Source of the DNA: an uncultured Methylococcaceae bacterium
GTDB taxonomy: Bacteria > Pseudomonadota > Gammaproteobacteria > Methylococcales > Methylomonadaceae
Direction: 5' to 3'
Assembly: GCA_903866825.1 (NCBI GenBank)
Contig: CAIPPE010000141.1
Span: 1-46,601, forward strand
DNA: 46,601 nucleotides
Part shown: positions 8,985 to 18,594 of the stretch, in pieces
Position numbering within the stretch: the first letter of the stretch is position 1
Layout of the letters: every line of letters starts with the position of its first letter
Program-made: the position numbers and the translations under genes
The notes under the pieces: model-generated
Databases searched by the model: none
Told to the model about the DNA's origin: nothing
The model's input: the letters and a program-made list of their open reading frames with translations, nothing else

Positions 8985-9541
8985 TGAACAACACCATTTC
9001 CATATTATCGGGTATCGATCAACCAATACAGAAGCTGCAAAGCAACCTGTATGCCTACCTGATTAATAAATGGGGATTGAACGATAATACTTATTCTGCT
9101 TATGGACGCTGCTACCGTAACAAAGTAACCGATGGCTTCAGACCTGAAGCATTTATCGGAGGTGACTATAAAGCCCTTGTTTATGATGACACTATTTCTG
9201 CTCTGTCGTTTTTTGGTTTGGTTGACCCGGAGACCAGCGTGCAGGGGTACAGCAACGAAACGGTTGCCCTGATATTCTGCATTGACCTTTCAAAGGTAAA
9301 GCCAAACAATGATAACCAAATGCTGGACGAGCAGGCTATGAATGATGTTATTGACTTCATTAACCGGTCCGGCAATGGATTCACGCTTAAAAAGAAATAC
9401 CGCTATGTAGATCATGTTTTTGACCTGTATAGCGGCCAATGGAAAAAGGACATGATGGACAGGGTTTCAAAATACCCGAAGTTTTGTTTTCGTCTTGATC
9501 TGACAGTACCCTACAATTCGTCACTTAACCAATATTGTTAA
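8984..9541 (+). CDS. Probable connector or tail-completion protein
   Basis: A 185-aa protein whose ATG overlaps the preceding stop. Mixed alpha/beta composition, no membrane segment, with motifs such as KALVYDDTISALSFFG and a C-terminal YPKFCFRLDLTVPY. Its size and place, immediately upstream of the tail-tube-like gene, are those of tail completion/terminator proteins. The call is contextual. Confidence 0.65.
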   Translation: MNNTISILSGIDQPIQKLQSNLYAYLINKWGLNDNTYSAYGRCYRNKVTDGFRPEAFIGGDYKALVYDDTISALSFFGLVDPETSVQGYSNETVALIFCIDLSKVKPNNDNQMLDEQAMNDVIDFINRSGNGFTLKKKYRYVDHVFDLYSGQWKKDMMDRVSKYPKFCFRLDLTVPYNSSLNQYC

Positions 9542-9561
9542 CCATTAAATTATAATATAAA

Positions 9562-10557
9562 ATGTTTACCGCATTAAACGTAGGAAATTGCTCAACAACG
9601 GGTAACACATCTCCCGTTACCTGCAATATAGAACCGGGGCTTATTCAGTATAAGATACTTGCCCCAATAGGTACAGTAGTGCCTAATACAGCTCTGGCAT
9701 CGCCTGCTACATTGCTGGCATATATAGTCACAAGGCTGACAGATGATAACCGCGCTACACGTTGGTTCCTGACACCGGCACTCGATAGCTTCAAGGACAA
9801 TACCGACGCTGATAAGACAGAACAGCGCGATAGTTATAAGCTGGGTACCGACAAGGGCAAATATAACTGGGAGTATCGTATGAAATGCCTGAAATGTGAT
9901 CATAGCAATATGCTCAACTTTCACCAACAGCAGGGCAAGTATGGTACTTTTGACATTGATGATCAAGGTAACTTCATAGGCACTAAGGCCGTTGACAGTA
10001 CCGGCAAACAAGGTGTCGGAGTATTTGCACAGGCCCAGATATGGGTGGCTGACTACAAACAGCGCAAATATGGTGCAAACAACGAATACTGGATCAGCTT
10101 TCAGGCTATAGACAACCGTCAGTATAACCAGAACATGGCAGCTGTTGCCGCTAATGTAGTTGTGCCATCACTGGCATGGAGTGGACTGGCGGATGTAACA
10201 CTTGTTGACCTAACTACTACTGTAACGCCAGGGGCTAACTTAGCTGCTATAGGTGGAACACTTGCATGCGGAGCGGCATTCCTCGCTGAGACATATGGTG
10301 GTACGCTTGCAGCAGCAGCAGCGTGGAAAGTGTATGACGACACAGCCGATCCGACACATGCAACACCGATAGTTCCAGCAAGCGTGACATACGTACCTCC
10401 GGTAGGTAGTTCACCAGCTTACTATAAGTTCGCATTCACTGTGGCGCCAACAGCTACACATGTATATAGCTTCCAGTTGGCGGCACCTAGTGTACTGCTC
10501 GCCACGCCGTATTTCGCGAACATTATCAGCGAGACTGCCGTAACTCATACCTTCTAA
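9562..10557 (+). CDS. Probable major tail (tube) protein with C-terminal Ig-like domain
   Basis: A 331-aa protein. The N-terminal two thirds form a mixed domain of tail-tube size (about 200 aa). The last 120 residues are Ala/Thr/Val/Pro-rich (TTTVTPGANLAAIGGTLACG, VPPVGSSPAYYKFAFTVAPTAT) as in Ig-like domains displayed on tail tubes. It precedes the tape-measure region and is followed by a terminator hairpin, as expected for a highly expressed structural gene. Confidence 0.65.
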   Translation: MFTALNVGNCSTTGNTSPVTCNIEPGLIQYKILAPIGTVVPNTALASPATLLAYIVTRLTDDNRATRWFLTPALDSFKDNTDADKTEQRDSYKLGTDKGKYNWEYRMKCLKCDHSNMLNFHQQQGKYGTFDIDDQGNFIGTKAVDSTGKQGVGVFAQAQIWVADYKQRKYGANNEYWISFQAIDNRQYNQNMAAVAANVVVPSLAWSGLADVTLVDLTTTVTPGANLAAIGGTLACGAAFLAETYGGTLAAAAAWKVYDDTADPTHATPIVPASVTYVPPVGSSPAYYKFAFTVAPTATHVYSFQLAAPSVLLATPYFANIISETAVTHTF

Positions 10558-10570
10558 TTTCATAACAATG

Positions 10571-10608
10571 GGCATACCGTGTAACAGCGGTATGCCTTTA
10601 ATTTTTTA
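10571..10608 (+). terminator. Intrinsic terminator or attenuator after tail tube gene
   Basis: A perfect 9-bp stem GGCATACCG (10571-10579) / CGGTATGCC (10588-10596) with an 8-nt loop is followed by TTTAATTTTTT. No late box follows, so partial read-through probably supplies the lower-abundance tape-measure genes. Confidence 0.8.
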
Positions 10609-10610
10609 TA

Positions 10611-10847
10611 ATGAGTACTACTAATATTCCTATACGTTATGGCATCGAGGTAGAAGGTTTCACCGGAGAAGTGATCATGGATGCCTTTAAGACAAAAGCG
10701 GATTTTGTGGCATGGGGTAAAGATATATACTATCCTGCTATGCCCGAGGATGATCGCGTGAAAGCATTGGAGGCAGCATATGATGTTATCTGTGAAGTAA
10801 TGAACCCTGCTGCACCCATAGAACCTGCCGAAACACATACCGACTAG
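10611..10847 (+). CDS. Small acidic tail-module protein
   Basis: A 78-aa acidic protein (DAFKTKADFVAWGKDIYYPAMPEDDRVKALEAAYDV) directly after the terminator. It lies where tail assembly chaperones are usually encoded upstream of the tape measure, but I see no slippery sequence or overlapping extension. Function unknown; ATG start. Confidence 0.65.
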   Translation: MSTTNIPIRYGIEVEGFTGEVIMDAFKTKADFVAWGKDIYYPAMPEDDRVKALEAAYDVICEVMNPAAPIEPAETHTD

Positions 10848-10849
10848 TC

Positions 10850-11323
10850 ATGACCACTATATCTGAAATGGCAGAGCGCTGGCGCAGGGTAAACGAACAG
10901 TTTACCGAAATGCAGGGCGAAGCCATGACGGAGCAGAAAGAGCAGATAGTTGGCGTTATAGTCAATCAGCAGCAATCGGAGCATGTAGATAGTAGCGGAA
11001 GCCCTTTGCGTCCATATAGCCCACGATACAAGCTATTGAAACAGGAAATAGGCAAAAGCGGAGATACAGACTTTGACCTTACAGGTGAATTTCATAGTGA
11101 AGCTGACCTGATAGTAGATGGTGAAACTTACCTGGTCAATAGCCCGGCCCTGACTGATAAAGGAGAATTGAAAAGTGAATGGCTACAAAAATGGAATGAG
11201 AAAGCAGGTAGTAAAGCATCGATCATGCTGCCAGACGATGAAAATAAGGGCGTTATCTGGCGAATCATACGCCCTGATGTAGTGACCAAAATAGCCGACA
11301 CTACCGGCTGCACAGTAGCATAA
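10850..11323 (+). CDS. Phage morphogenesis/connector-like protein
   Basis: A 157-aa protein two bases after the preceding gene. An N-terminal helix (MAERWRRVNEQFTEMQGEAMTEQKEQI) is followed by PYSPRYKLLKQEIG and DLTGEFHSEADLIVDGE. The latter pattern (a D-L-T-G-x-F-H segment leading into a beta strand) is seen in phage virion-morphogenesis/HK97 gp10-like proteins of Bacteroidota phages. A role in head-tail joining or tail completion is likely; the family call is by pattern only. Confidence 0.6.
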   Translation: MTTISEMAERWRRVNEQFTEMQGEAMTEQKEQIVGVIVNQQQSEHVDSSGSPLRPYSPRYKLLKQEIGKSGDTDFDLTGEFHSEADLIVDGETYLVNSPALTDKGELKSEWLQKWNEKAGSKASIMLPDDENKGVIWRIIRPDVVTKIADTTGCTVA

Positions 11324-11404
11324 ACCATGAGCAATGCACAATCTGATATTCATCCTCAAAATAATAGGCTATATACTGGCCATAATATTCATTCTTGAAT
11401 TTAT

Positions 11405-11632
11405 ATGCAGATGGATAATGTACAAAAGATGTCCTGTCCTGATTGTATTCGACAGGATCAGGAACACCAAAAAAGAAAACTGGATGCGCTTATACCGCGC
11501 TTTTGCAAAGAAGCTGGTAAAACGTTTGCCATCATACGTTCAAAAAATGATAACCCCGGCTACATGTGGCGGGAAATCGGGCATCCAGACTGCAAGAGGC
11601 TCGGTGTCGTACTCTATTATATCCAACCTTAG
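11405..11632 (+). CDS. Small CxxC protein upstream of tape measure
   Basis: A 75-aa polar protein beginning MQMDNVQKMSCPDCIRQD, then charged helix and a beta hairpin (KTFAIIRSKNDNPGYMWREI). The CPDC knuckle and layout resemble small CxxC proteins of Bacteroidota phages. It lies in a different frame from a longer overlapping reading frame (11334 onward) that would give a membrane segment. I prefer this frame because its composition looks like a real soluble protein, but it is not certain. Confidence 0.5.
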   Translation: MQMDNVQKMSCPDCIRQDQEHQKRKLDALIPRFCKEAGKTFAIIRSKNDNPGYMWREIGHPDCKRLGVVLYYIQP

Positions 11633-12188
11633 GCAGTTACCACTTACCACATTTATAGCCTGTTCTGTCAACAAAGAATATGAGCTGCTAGGTAGTGCAC
11701 CTGCAGATGTATTGGAAACAGCATGGCAGAAACTACTAAGCCTTTACTATGAGGCCAAAGGCGACAAGCATACCAAAAAGTACGTGGAGCTGGCCGGAGA
11801 AATGGCAGCAATAGAACTAAGGCAGCAAATGATTTCGGTAATGTGTGAGCGCATGAGGATATATCCTACCAAACGCGGCCGGCTGAATTTCGTGGAGCTC
11901 GGGTACAATCTCGCCTTTACCCCGGAAAGCATGGAACAGGATCTTACTATCATCACCAACAAGGAAAAGATGCACAATGTTCGACTGAAACAGTTGAAGG
12001 ATGAATTTAAGCAGTTCCAAAAGCAAAATGATAATGGTAAAACAAATGTAGAGGGCAGCTTTTATGATAATGTAGCGGCCATGAATGAGGCTTGGAAGAC
12101 CTCCTACAGCGTGGACAAAATGAGCACTATGGAGTATTGCATTTACAGCAAGCGATATGAATCATATATAGAAAACTTACAAAAATAA
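11604..12188 (+). CDS. Tail-module protein preceding tape measure
   Basis: The clearly coding part is RQLPLTTFIACSVNKEYELL... to the stop at 12188. The frame stays open back to an ATG at 11334, giving 284 aa with a hydrophobic N-terminus, but that extension is largely antithetical to the CxxC gene in another frame. I choose the GTG at 11604, giving about 194 aa, which overlaps the CxxC gene by 29 bases. The protein is helical and charged (EAKGDKHTKKYVELAGEM, NKEKMHNVRLKQLKDEFKQFQKQ). It may be a tail assembly factor; no family motif recognised. Confidence 0.6.
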   Translation: MSYSIISNLRQLPLTTFIACSVNKEYELLGSAPADVLETAWQKLLSLYYEAKGDKHTKKYVELAGEMAAIELRQQMISVMCERMRIYPTKRGRLNFVELGYNLAFTPESMEQDLTIITNKEKMHNVRLKQLKDEFKQFQKQNDNGKTNVEGSFYDNVAAMNEAWKTSYSVDKMSTMEYCIYSKRYESYIENLQK

Positions 12189-12194
12189 GATGTA

Positions 12195-15100
12195 ATGGCA
12201 GCGGATAATGTAGGGTTAATTAATGAGATTGCCGCTCCGGAGGCTTTAGCGCAACTGCAAACTATAGTTGATAAAACTGCAGAGGCAGATGCGAACATGT
12301 CTCACCTGATAACTACCTGCACCGGCTTATCGGGCGCCTTAAAATCATCTAATAACCTGAATGATTTTGCCAATAACCTCAATCAGGCTAATGATACCAC
12401 CGGGCAGCTTAATCCAGCAATGGCCACGTTAACGCAGAACGTTACGCAGCTGAACGTGGCAAGCCAGACATTTACCCAAAGTCAAATAAAAACAGCTCAA
12501 AGCATTTCCGATACCAAGGATGAGATTGCAAGGCTTACTACCCAGATGGAAGCCTATAAAAAGGCTCAGGCGAACCCGTCACAGTCAGCAGATGGGTTTA
12601 AAAAATTAGGCGACACTATTAATGACCTGAATACTAAAATAGCAGCATTGAATGCAAGGCTATCAAGTTCTCAGGCTTCTTTAACTCAAACTGCCGTTAA
12701 GATAGATAGCACCACTACATCATTTAAGTTGCTAGGGGTATCTATGGAGAGTATGCAGAGCATTTTTGGACGTATGATCTTAAGAATGTCGGCATATGCC
12801 CTTCTTTTGGAACCCGCTATTATGGGAGTAGGCAAATTGAAGGATGCTATATTGGAAAGTATTCCCGGCACAGACGAATATATTAAGAAAATAGAAAAAA
12901 CAACCGCAGCAAACAAGGACCTCACAAAGTCATTCGAGGATTTAACCGAAGCTGTTTCAAAATACGATGAAGAGCAAAAACTCATAGATGCTGATGGGAA
13001 TTACGATAATACAGTTGCCGGACTAAAAAGAAAACTGGATTCGGTCAAAGCGATTGGCGTTGTTCAAAAAGCGGCTTTTGATGCGGAAACTCAACAACTT
13101 GCCGCAGCTCAGGAAATGAGGGAAGCAGAATTAAAAACCCTTGAGGATAAAAAGTCTGTAATTGATCAGACTAAACAGCTATTCGACCAGGTAAATAAAG
13201 TATCATCTGACTTTGTAAACAGGCCAGATATCAAAGCACTGTCTGCCGGTGGAGATCCATCAAAAAATAAGAACGTTCAGTATGAACTTTTCAATAAACT
13301 GAATGCCGCTGTTCAGGGCGGCAATATACCGGACGGTATTAAGAGCGAATTGTCTCTGCAACTTCAAAAGGGCTATGATGATGGAGGTAATTTACTTAAA
13401 ATACTCACGGACACGCTCAGGAAGTATTCTGTGCAGTCCGCGCAAGTAAATCAGGAGATATCAGATAAGAAAACACAGATAGAAGTAGCACAGACTGAGT
13501 ATGAGGCCAAAATCAGAAATATTAAGTTCAATAAATCTATGGACCTTGAAAAGCAGCTTGCGCAAACGCATGAGCAGTTGCGCCAATCTAGTGAGAAAGA
13601 AGATGTTGAAAGTGTTGATAAGGTCGTGAATGATACTCGGGCAAAGTATGCTCTGCTTGCAGCTGATATCAGTCGCAACCGTGAAGCGTATCGCCTTTCC
13701 GTGACTACAAAAGAGAATGTTGGGTATGTAGATAAAAATACAAAAGCTTACGACAGGTTATTATCTACGCTTCGAGCAATTGGTAATCAGGAACAAAAAA
13801 ACCTTTCCTATGAGCTTACACGGGCACAAGCTAATAACACCATCAACGTAGGCGCAGGGCTGGCAGGTAGCGCCGCTGGTATAGCGCAAGGAAATGCGGC
13901 TTTCGGTGTGCCGGACTATAATAAGATGGCTGCGGCCCAGTCACTGGAAACGGAAGCTAAAAAACAGGCCTTAATTGTTCAGTTCAATGAATTGGCTAAT
14001 ACTATTACCGACAGCGACCAGATTATAGAGGCTCAAAAGCAGCAAGATGAAAAATTAAAACAGATTGATGAGGAGGCATATAAAGATCGTCTTGCGCTGG
14101 CTACTGACTATTTCAATAAGATTGCTCAAAAAATCAACGGCGAAACTGCTAACAACCTGACAGAGGACCAGCGCCGCCACTTTGACAATCTGACCGCATT
14201 ATCTAAAGGGTCAAACTTCCTTGGTGCGCGCGACCGCGCAGAGGACAGGGAAAACAATGCCTTTACGCGTTCGCAAGCAAATATCAACATACAGGGTATA
14301 AACTCACAACTACCAGCAGCTCAGGAAGCATTTACCCGCGCTGATAATGCTACAAAGGGGCCACTATCCGCAAATGCTTTGGCTGAAGCTCAAAAGCAAA
14401 GGGAATTAGCAAAAGGTGTTCTTGATGATTTATATAAGGATAAAGCAGAAAATGAGCATAAAATTGCTGATATAGATAAGCTTGAAAAGAAAAAGAAGCT
14501 AAAGCAGCTCAATGACCTGAAAGATGCGGCCATACAAACAGCTCAAGACACGGCAGCAGCCGTAAAGCAAATACAGGATAACCAGTTTGCCGCTGAACAA
14601 CAGCAACTGCAGATCAAGATGCAGGCTCTTGAAAATAGCAATGAGCAAAAAATACAAGCTATCAATGCAACTGCAGGTTATCAAATCAGTAAGGATAATG
14701 CTTTAGCAAAACAGGCGGCGCAGTTTGCGGCTCAACAAAATGCCATACAAAAGCAAGAGAATGAATTAGCACTTAAAAAAGCCAAGGCAGATAAAGTAGC
14801 GGCCGAGGCATCGGTTGTAATGAATACAGCGATAGCAGTTACTAAGATATTGGCCAATGATGCTTATGACCCTCCTGTTGCCGCTGCATTGGTTGCACTT
14901 ACCATTGCCACGGGAGCCGCCCAATATGCCGCAGCAGCTTCTACACCATTGCCTCAGTACCGTTATGGTACATCCGCTACACATACACCGTTCTTTATTG
15001 CCGGTGAAGCGGGTGAGAATGAGTGGATTAAACCTGTGGGCAAACCCGGTTACTGGTCTGGTACCACAGCCAAGATATTCCATGAGCCGCTTGGTACGTC

Positions 15101-15335
15101 TGTAACACCTATCCATAAGATCACAGAGTTTGCCAATGCGAATGTCAGCCATACCTATGGAAAAATTGAAGCTAAGGATAACAGCGCAAAGGAAATGGCA
15201 ACGTTGATTGGTGAAAAAATTGAAAAGTCGAATGCGGAGGTAGTATATGCCCTGTTAAGGTCAAAAAACATTACGCCGCCAGTGATTATCAATAACAGCA
15301 CCAGCGAAATAACATTCAAAATAGGAAGAAAATAA
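12195..15335 (+). CDS. Tape measure protein
   Basis: At 1046 aa this is the longest gene, with extended coiled-coil and Ala/Gln/Lys-rich segments: SDTKDEIARLTTQMEAYKKA near residue 100, a long helix at about 430-560 and AAEQQQLQIKMQALENSNEQ near 800. Short hydrophobic stretches at about 190-215 (ILRMSAYALLLEPAIMGVG) and about 880-920 (VVMNTAIAVTKILANDA) fit membrane-active parts of tape measures. It sets tail length and helps DNA entry. The length implies a siphovirus tail of roughly 150 nm by the usual 1.5 angstrom per residue rule. Confidence 0.88.
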   Translation: MAADNVGLINEIAAPEALAQLQTIVDKTAEADANMSHLITTCTGLSGALKSSNNLNDFANNLNQANDTTGQLNPAMATLTQNVTQLNVASQTFTQSQIKTAQSISDTKDEIARLTTQMEAYKKAQANPSQSADGFKKLGDTINDLNTKIAALNARLSSSQASLTQTAVKIDSTTTSFKLLGVSMESMQSIFGRMILRMSAYALLLEPAIMGVGKLKDAILESIPGTDEYIKKIEKTTAANKDLTKSFEDLTEAVSKYDEEQKLIDADGNYDNTVAGLKRKLDSVKAIGVVQKAAFDAETQQLAAAQEMREAELKTLEDKKSVIDQTKQLFDQVNKVSSDFVNRPDIKALSAGGDPSKNKNVQYELFNKLNAAVQGGNIPDGIKSELSLQLQKGYDDGGNLLKILTDTLRKYSVQSAQVNQEISDKKTQIEVAQTEYEAKIRNIKFNKSMDLEKQLAQTHEQLRQSSEKEDVESVDKVVNDTRAKYALLAADISRNREAYRLSVTTKENVGYVDKNTKAYDRLLSTLRAIGNQEQKNLSYELTRAQANNTINVGAGLAGSAAGIAQGNAAFGVPDYNKMAAAQSLETEAKKQALIVQFNELANTITDSDQIIEAQKQQDEKLKQIDEEAYKDRLALATDYFNKIAQKINGETANNLTEDQRRHFDNLTALSKGSNFLGARDRAEDRENNAFTRSQANINIQGINSQLPAAQEAFTRADNATKGPLSANALAEAQKQRELAKGVLDDLYKDKAENEHKIADIDKLEKKKKLKQLNDLKDAAIQTAQDTAAAVKQIQDNQFAAEQQQLQIKMQALENSNEQKIQAINATAGYQISKDNALAKQAAQFAAQQNAIQKQENELALKKAKADKVAAEASVVMNTAIAVTKILANDAYDPPVAAALVALTIATGAAQYAAAASTPLPQYRYGTSATHTPFFIAGEAGENEWIKPVGKPGYWSGTTAKIFHEPLGTSVTPIHKITEFANANVSHTYGKIEAKDNSAKEMATLIGEKIEKSNAEVVYALLRSKNITPPVIINNSTSEITFKIGRK

Positions 15336-15336
15336 G

Positions 15337-18042
15337 ATGGCATCAATCAACATACCGGACATAAAGATTTATCTTATAAACCCTGTAAATGGGGAGTTTT
15401 ACTATGCTACACAGGCGGGAGACGGGACCTATACCATAAGCAGCACACCTGATGAAAGGGCTATAATTCATCTTCCCATCGATTGGCAGGGAACAAAAGT
15501 AAAGTGGCAAAGGCATCCGGAATATCTGGGTATGTTCCGTAGCCAGGGGCAGACATTCAGGTTTGTAAAAGATGCGCGCGCTATTCTCATGGAGCTTTAT
15601 TATGCTTCAGGAGGATGGATACAAGCTAAATGCAATATGCGTTTTGATGTATTCATAGATGTGAATGCCGGATATGAGACAACTTATACCTCTCAGATCA
15701 ATTTTGCAGAGGTAGACGATGAGAAGTCATCACCTGATTATGGTGGTACCGGTGGAAATCAGATAGATCAGGGAGAATTTTCAGTTTCTACGCTTGATTC
15801 TGAATTATTTGAACTGGTGCAAGCATATGGCCCTACTAAATTCAATATGCCAATCTGGAAGAATACTGGTACAACTGAAGCCCCGGTGTGGGTTCCGTAT
15901 GACGATGTGGATTTTGTGCTGCATAATGGTATCAAATTGCTCTATCAGGCTAACTACATAGGCGCGGCTACACCAGACAACATTTTATCTTATAGTGGCC
16001 AAAGAGGATTTAATAATGGTAATCATGGTACAGGTATAAACATTGGGTTTCATACAATACCTAATATGAATCAGTACAGTATCACCCAAAACAACGGTAC
16101 TACGACATTCATAGGTAATGATATTCTCAACAACATCATTGTACAAGGCAATCAAAGTCCCGGAGCCGGAGCAATAGTTAATGAGGTAAATTTTGATGGA
16201 ACGAATAACTCCAACCCTTTTACGAAGAACAACTACTCTATAAAAAATGTATTACCTACATCAGATGGATTTATAGAAATGAATATTGCCGTCTCTGGAC
16301 AATTTAGCGGTAATATTTCGTATCATATCTCTGGTGCGCCAAGTAGTGTATTTTTAAGAATCGTATTGTTTGAAATAGGGCCTAATGACATATGTACGCC
16401 TCAAATTGGTTTCCCTGGCCTATTTAACTATAAGGAATTGTACACGCTTGAGTTGCCAACTAGTGGAAGTGGAGACCCTATAGTAATCACACCGCTGCCA
16501 TTAAGTAATGGTAAGTTTGATTCATTCAATGATAATGTAAGTTTTCAGATGAAGGATAACATGGCTTATGTGATGGGTATTATTTTTGACGGTGATATTA
16601 CATCCGAAGCATGGATTATAGATTATGCACTTTCCGACTTACGGTTAAGTGTATTTTCAAAATACGATAGTGGAGCAAGCGGCGTGCCCATACCCGCACC
16701 CACACTAAATGCGACAATGTTCCCGGCTATGGGGCTGAGCGCTTTGCTGAAAAGAATAGTTCCCAACCTTGCTACTACGAATACCGATGGATGGGGATTC
16801 CCTCTGCCAATAGTAGACAACCCTTATAGTGGCGTGTCAACGTTTCTGGATTCTACTGATCCCATTGGCGATTGCGTGCCTAAGAACATAAAATTATCAT
16901 CCTCTTACTGCGTGCACGACTTGCAGGGGCAAAGCTACATATCTATGAGCCTGAATCAGCTATTCATGCTCTGCAAGTTTCAGCTAGGCTGCGGACTGGC
17001 TATAAAGGATAATACTGTAGAAATTGAACGTCTTACGCATTACTTTGATAAGGACACAATGATACTGGACCTTGGAAGCAACGTAGCGAAAATGAAGATA
17101 AGGCCATTCAAGGACATGGCCGGGTGCAATCTGGCGCTGGGATATAGTAAGGCAGAAACAAATAGTGATTTTGGCGTAGATGCTTTCATTACGCAGCTAT
17201 TTTTCAATACGCCACTAAGTAAAACACCGCAAACTATAGAGTGGGAAACTAACGATGTGCTATTTGAACAATATGCCATAGAAAAAATAAGACAGCAAAG
17301 GGTAAACCAACCGATAGGAGCGGGCTATGACCCGGCCAGCCCAAGTAGTGATAACCAATGTATAGGATTCTATTGTTCGCCTTCGACCGTTACACCCGAC
17401 AGGTCTCTATATCCTTATGACCCCTCCAATAACCCCGTTGTAGATGCTCCCTATGCAATATCAATCTACCCAGTGTTGCAGCGAAACGGGAATCCTTTAT
17501 GCGGCGGTATCCCGGCAGCACAAAGTACCGACCCGACAGCGGCCACGCAGCCATATATATACGGCATGTACTACCCTGATAGCGCCATCAATGTAGAGTT
17601 GTCTCCCTGCAGGGCTTTTCAGAGAGATGGCGGCGCATTGCTACATTCGGTATTGGATGAAATGGATGATGAATACTTGGTATTCAGAAAAACAGCCATT
17701 ATCCAGTACAATAACACCCTGTCTGACCTTGCCAGCATTCAAAGCAACCTGAATATTGGTGCTGGCGGGTCGGTGACGACAGAGTTTAAAGACGTGGCCA
17801 TAAATTCATTACCAACAAAGCTATTCAGGCCATTCATAATTGATCTTGAAACTGTAACAGGGGTGAACACCTATAATGCAATAAACGTAAATCCTAACGG
17901 CTATGCAAGATGGGTGTGGAAGGGCATAGAATGGAAAGCGTTTTTATGGATGGTAGAGAATGATATCGCAGTTTCGCAACCAACAACCATGCAACTTATT
18001 TGCCACCCTGATATTACTAACGCTCAGATAAAGAGGGCTTAA
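15337..18042 (+). CDS. Large distal tail protein
   Basis: A 901-aa protein starting one base after the tape-measure stop, the usual place of distal tail/baseplate proteins. The N-terminus (IKIYLINPVNGEFYYATQAGDGTY) is beta-rich, with Gly/Asn-rich loops through the middle and a Pro/Tyr/Asp-rich section near residues 660-760. No signal peptide. It probably forms the tail tip that carries the fibre. Its stop overlaps by four bases the stop of a gene on the other strand. Family not recognised. Confidence 0.65.
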   Translation: MASINIPDIKIYLINPVNGEFYYATQAGDGTYTISSTPDERAIIHLPIDWQGTKVKWQRHPEYLGMFRSQGQTFRFVKDARAILMELYYASGGWIQAKCNMRFDVFIDVNAGYETTYTSQINFAEVDDEKSSPDYGGTGGNQIDQGEFSVSTLDSELFELVQAYGPTKFNMPIWKNTGTTEAPVWVPYDDVDFVLHNGIKLLYQANYIGAATPDNILSYSGQRGFNNGNHGTGINIGFHTIPNMNQYSITQNNGTTTFIGNDILNNIIVQGNQSPGAGAIVNEVNFDGTNNSNPFTKNNYSIKNVLPTSDGFIEMNIAVSGQFSGNISYHISGAPSSVFLRIVLFEIGPNDICTPQIGFPGLFNYKELYTLELPTSGSGDPIVITPLPLSNGKFDSFNDNVSFQMKDNMAYVMGIIFDGDITSEAWIIDYALSDLRLSVFSKYDSGASGVPIPAPTLNATMFPAMGLSALLKRIVPNLATTNTDGWGFPLPIVDNPYSGVSTFLDSTDPIGDCVPKNIKLSSSYCVHDLQGQSYISMSLNQLFMLCKFQLGCGLAIKDNTVEIERLTHYFDKDTMILDLGSNVAKMKIRPFKDMAGCNLALGYSKAETNSDFGVDAFITQLFFNTPLSKTPQTIEWETNDVLFEQYAIEKIRQQRVNQPIGAGYDPASPSSDNQCIGFYCSPSTVTPDRSLYPYDPSNNPVVDAPYAISIYPVLQRNGNPLCGGIPAAQSTDPTAATQPYIYGMYYPDSAINVELSPCRAFQRDGGALLHSVLDEMDDEYLVFRKTAIIQYNNTLSDLASIQSNLNIGAGGSVTTEFKDVAINSLPTKLFRPFIIDLETVTGVNTYNAINVNPNGYARWVWKGIEWKAFLWMVENDIAVSQPTTMQLICHPDITNAQIKRA

Positions 18043-18533
18043 TTTGATTCGTAACCTACGGTAGAATATACTCCAGTAAAGTTCCATGAATCAGGAGTAC
18101 TACTAAAAGCAGATTGCTTATACATACTAGTTACGCCCTGAATGAAATTTCTATGCAAATAACCTATAAGGTGGTTTGAGGTATCGGATATTTGATTGCA
18201 GTAAAGCAATAGCCGCCTATATGGCGTAACCCCAAAACTTACAGTAGTGTCGAATAAAATTGTATCGACAGCCCGATAGTTAAATGCATAATTTATACTG
18301 TATGACTGAAAAGTTTCTGTTATTGTGTTGTTGGAATGAACAACTATTGTATCCGGGTATAGGTTTCCAGAAATAGAAGATCCAGCAATCCAGTATTTCT
18401 TCTCGTACTTAAACCCGATGCTATCCCATATCTGGGACGATGAAAGATGCGGATAGTCTTGCGGATTTGATGCGGACTTATGGCAAGAGCTGAACAAGCA
18501 TATTGTGGCGGTGATAAGTAAGAGTGTTTTCAT
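18039..18533 (-). CDS. Lipoprotein, probable moron
   Basis: A 164-aa gene on the strand opposite to all surrounding late genes. The N-terminus MKTLLLITATICLFSSC is a lipoprotein signal with lipobox LFSSC, so Cys17 would be lipidated and the protein anchored in the host envelope. The mature part is Ser/Tyr/Asn-rich and beta-prone. It has its own promoter with an operator-like inverted repeat at its start, predicting near-leaderless mRNA. Orientation, private promoter and lipoprotein signal fit a moron expressed in lysogens, for example for superinfection exclusion. That function is inference. Confidence 0.75.
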   Translation of the reverse strand: MKTLLLITATICLFSSCHKSASNPQDYPHLSSSQIWDSIGFKYEKKYWIAGSSISGNLYPDTIVVHSNNTITETFQSYSINYAFNYRAVDTILFDTTVSFGVTPYRRLLLYCNQISDTSNHLIGYLHRNFIQGVTSMYKQSAFSSTPDSWNFTGVYSTVGYESN

Positions 18534-18534
18534 A

Positions 18535-18568
18535 ATACAAATGTATCAATTTGTATGCCAAGTTGCAA
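18535..18568 (-). promoter_or_regulatory. Moron promoter with operator inverted repeat
   Basis: On the - strand the -7 element TACATTTG (18545-18538) is a perfect TAnnTTTG, 19 bp after TTGC (18568-18565) as a weak -33. An inverted repeat ATACAAAT-N6-ATTTGTAT spans 18535-18556 and covers the -7 element. The start codon is only 5 nt past the -7 element, so the transcript should be leaderless or nearly so. Repression by a phage or host regulator is inferred. Confidence 0.65.
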
Positions 18569-18594
18569 TTCTCAAAAAATAGCCAAAATAAATA

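Noticed and set aside
10611-11323. Tail assembly chaperone pair with programmed -1 frameshift
   Set aside because: The two genes do not overlap and I see no slippery heptamer at the end of the first.
11334-11603. Membrane-anchored N-terminus for the pre-tape-measure protein
   Set aside because: The hydrophobic stretch overlaps a more gene-like polar frame, and the conserved-looking protein starts near 11604; kept only as an alternative.
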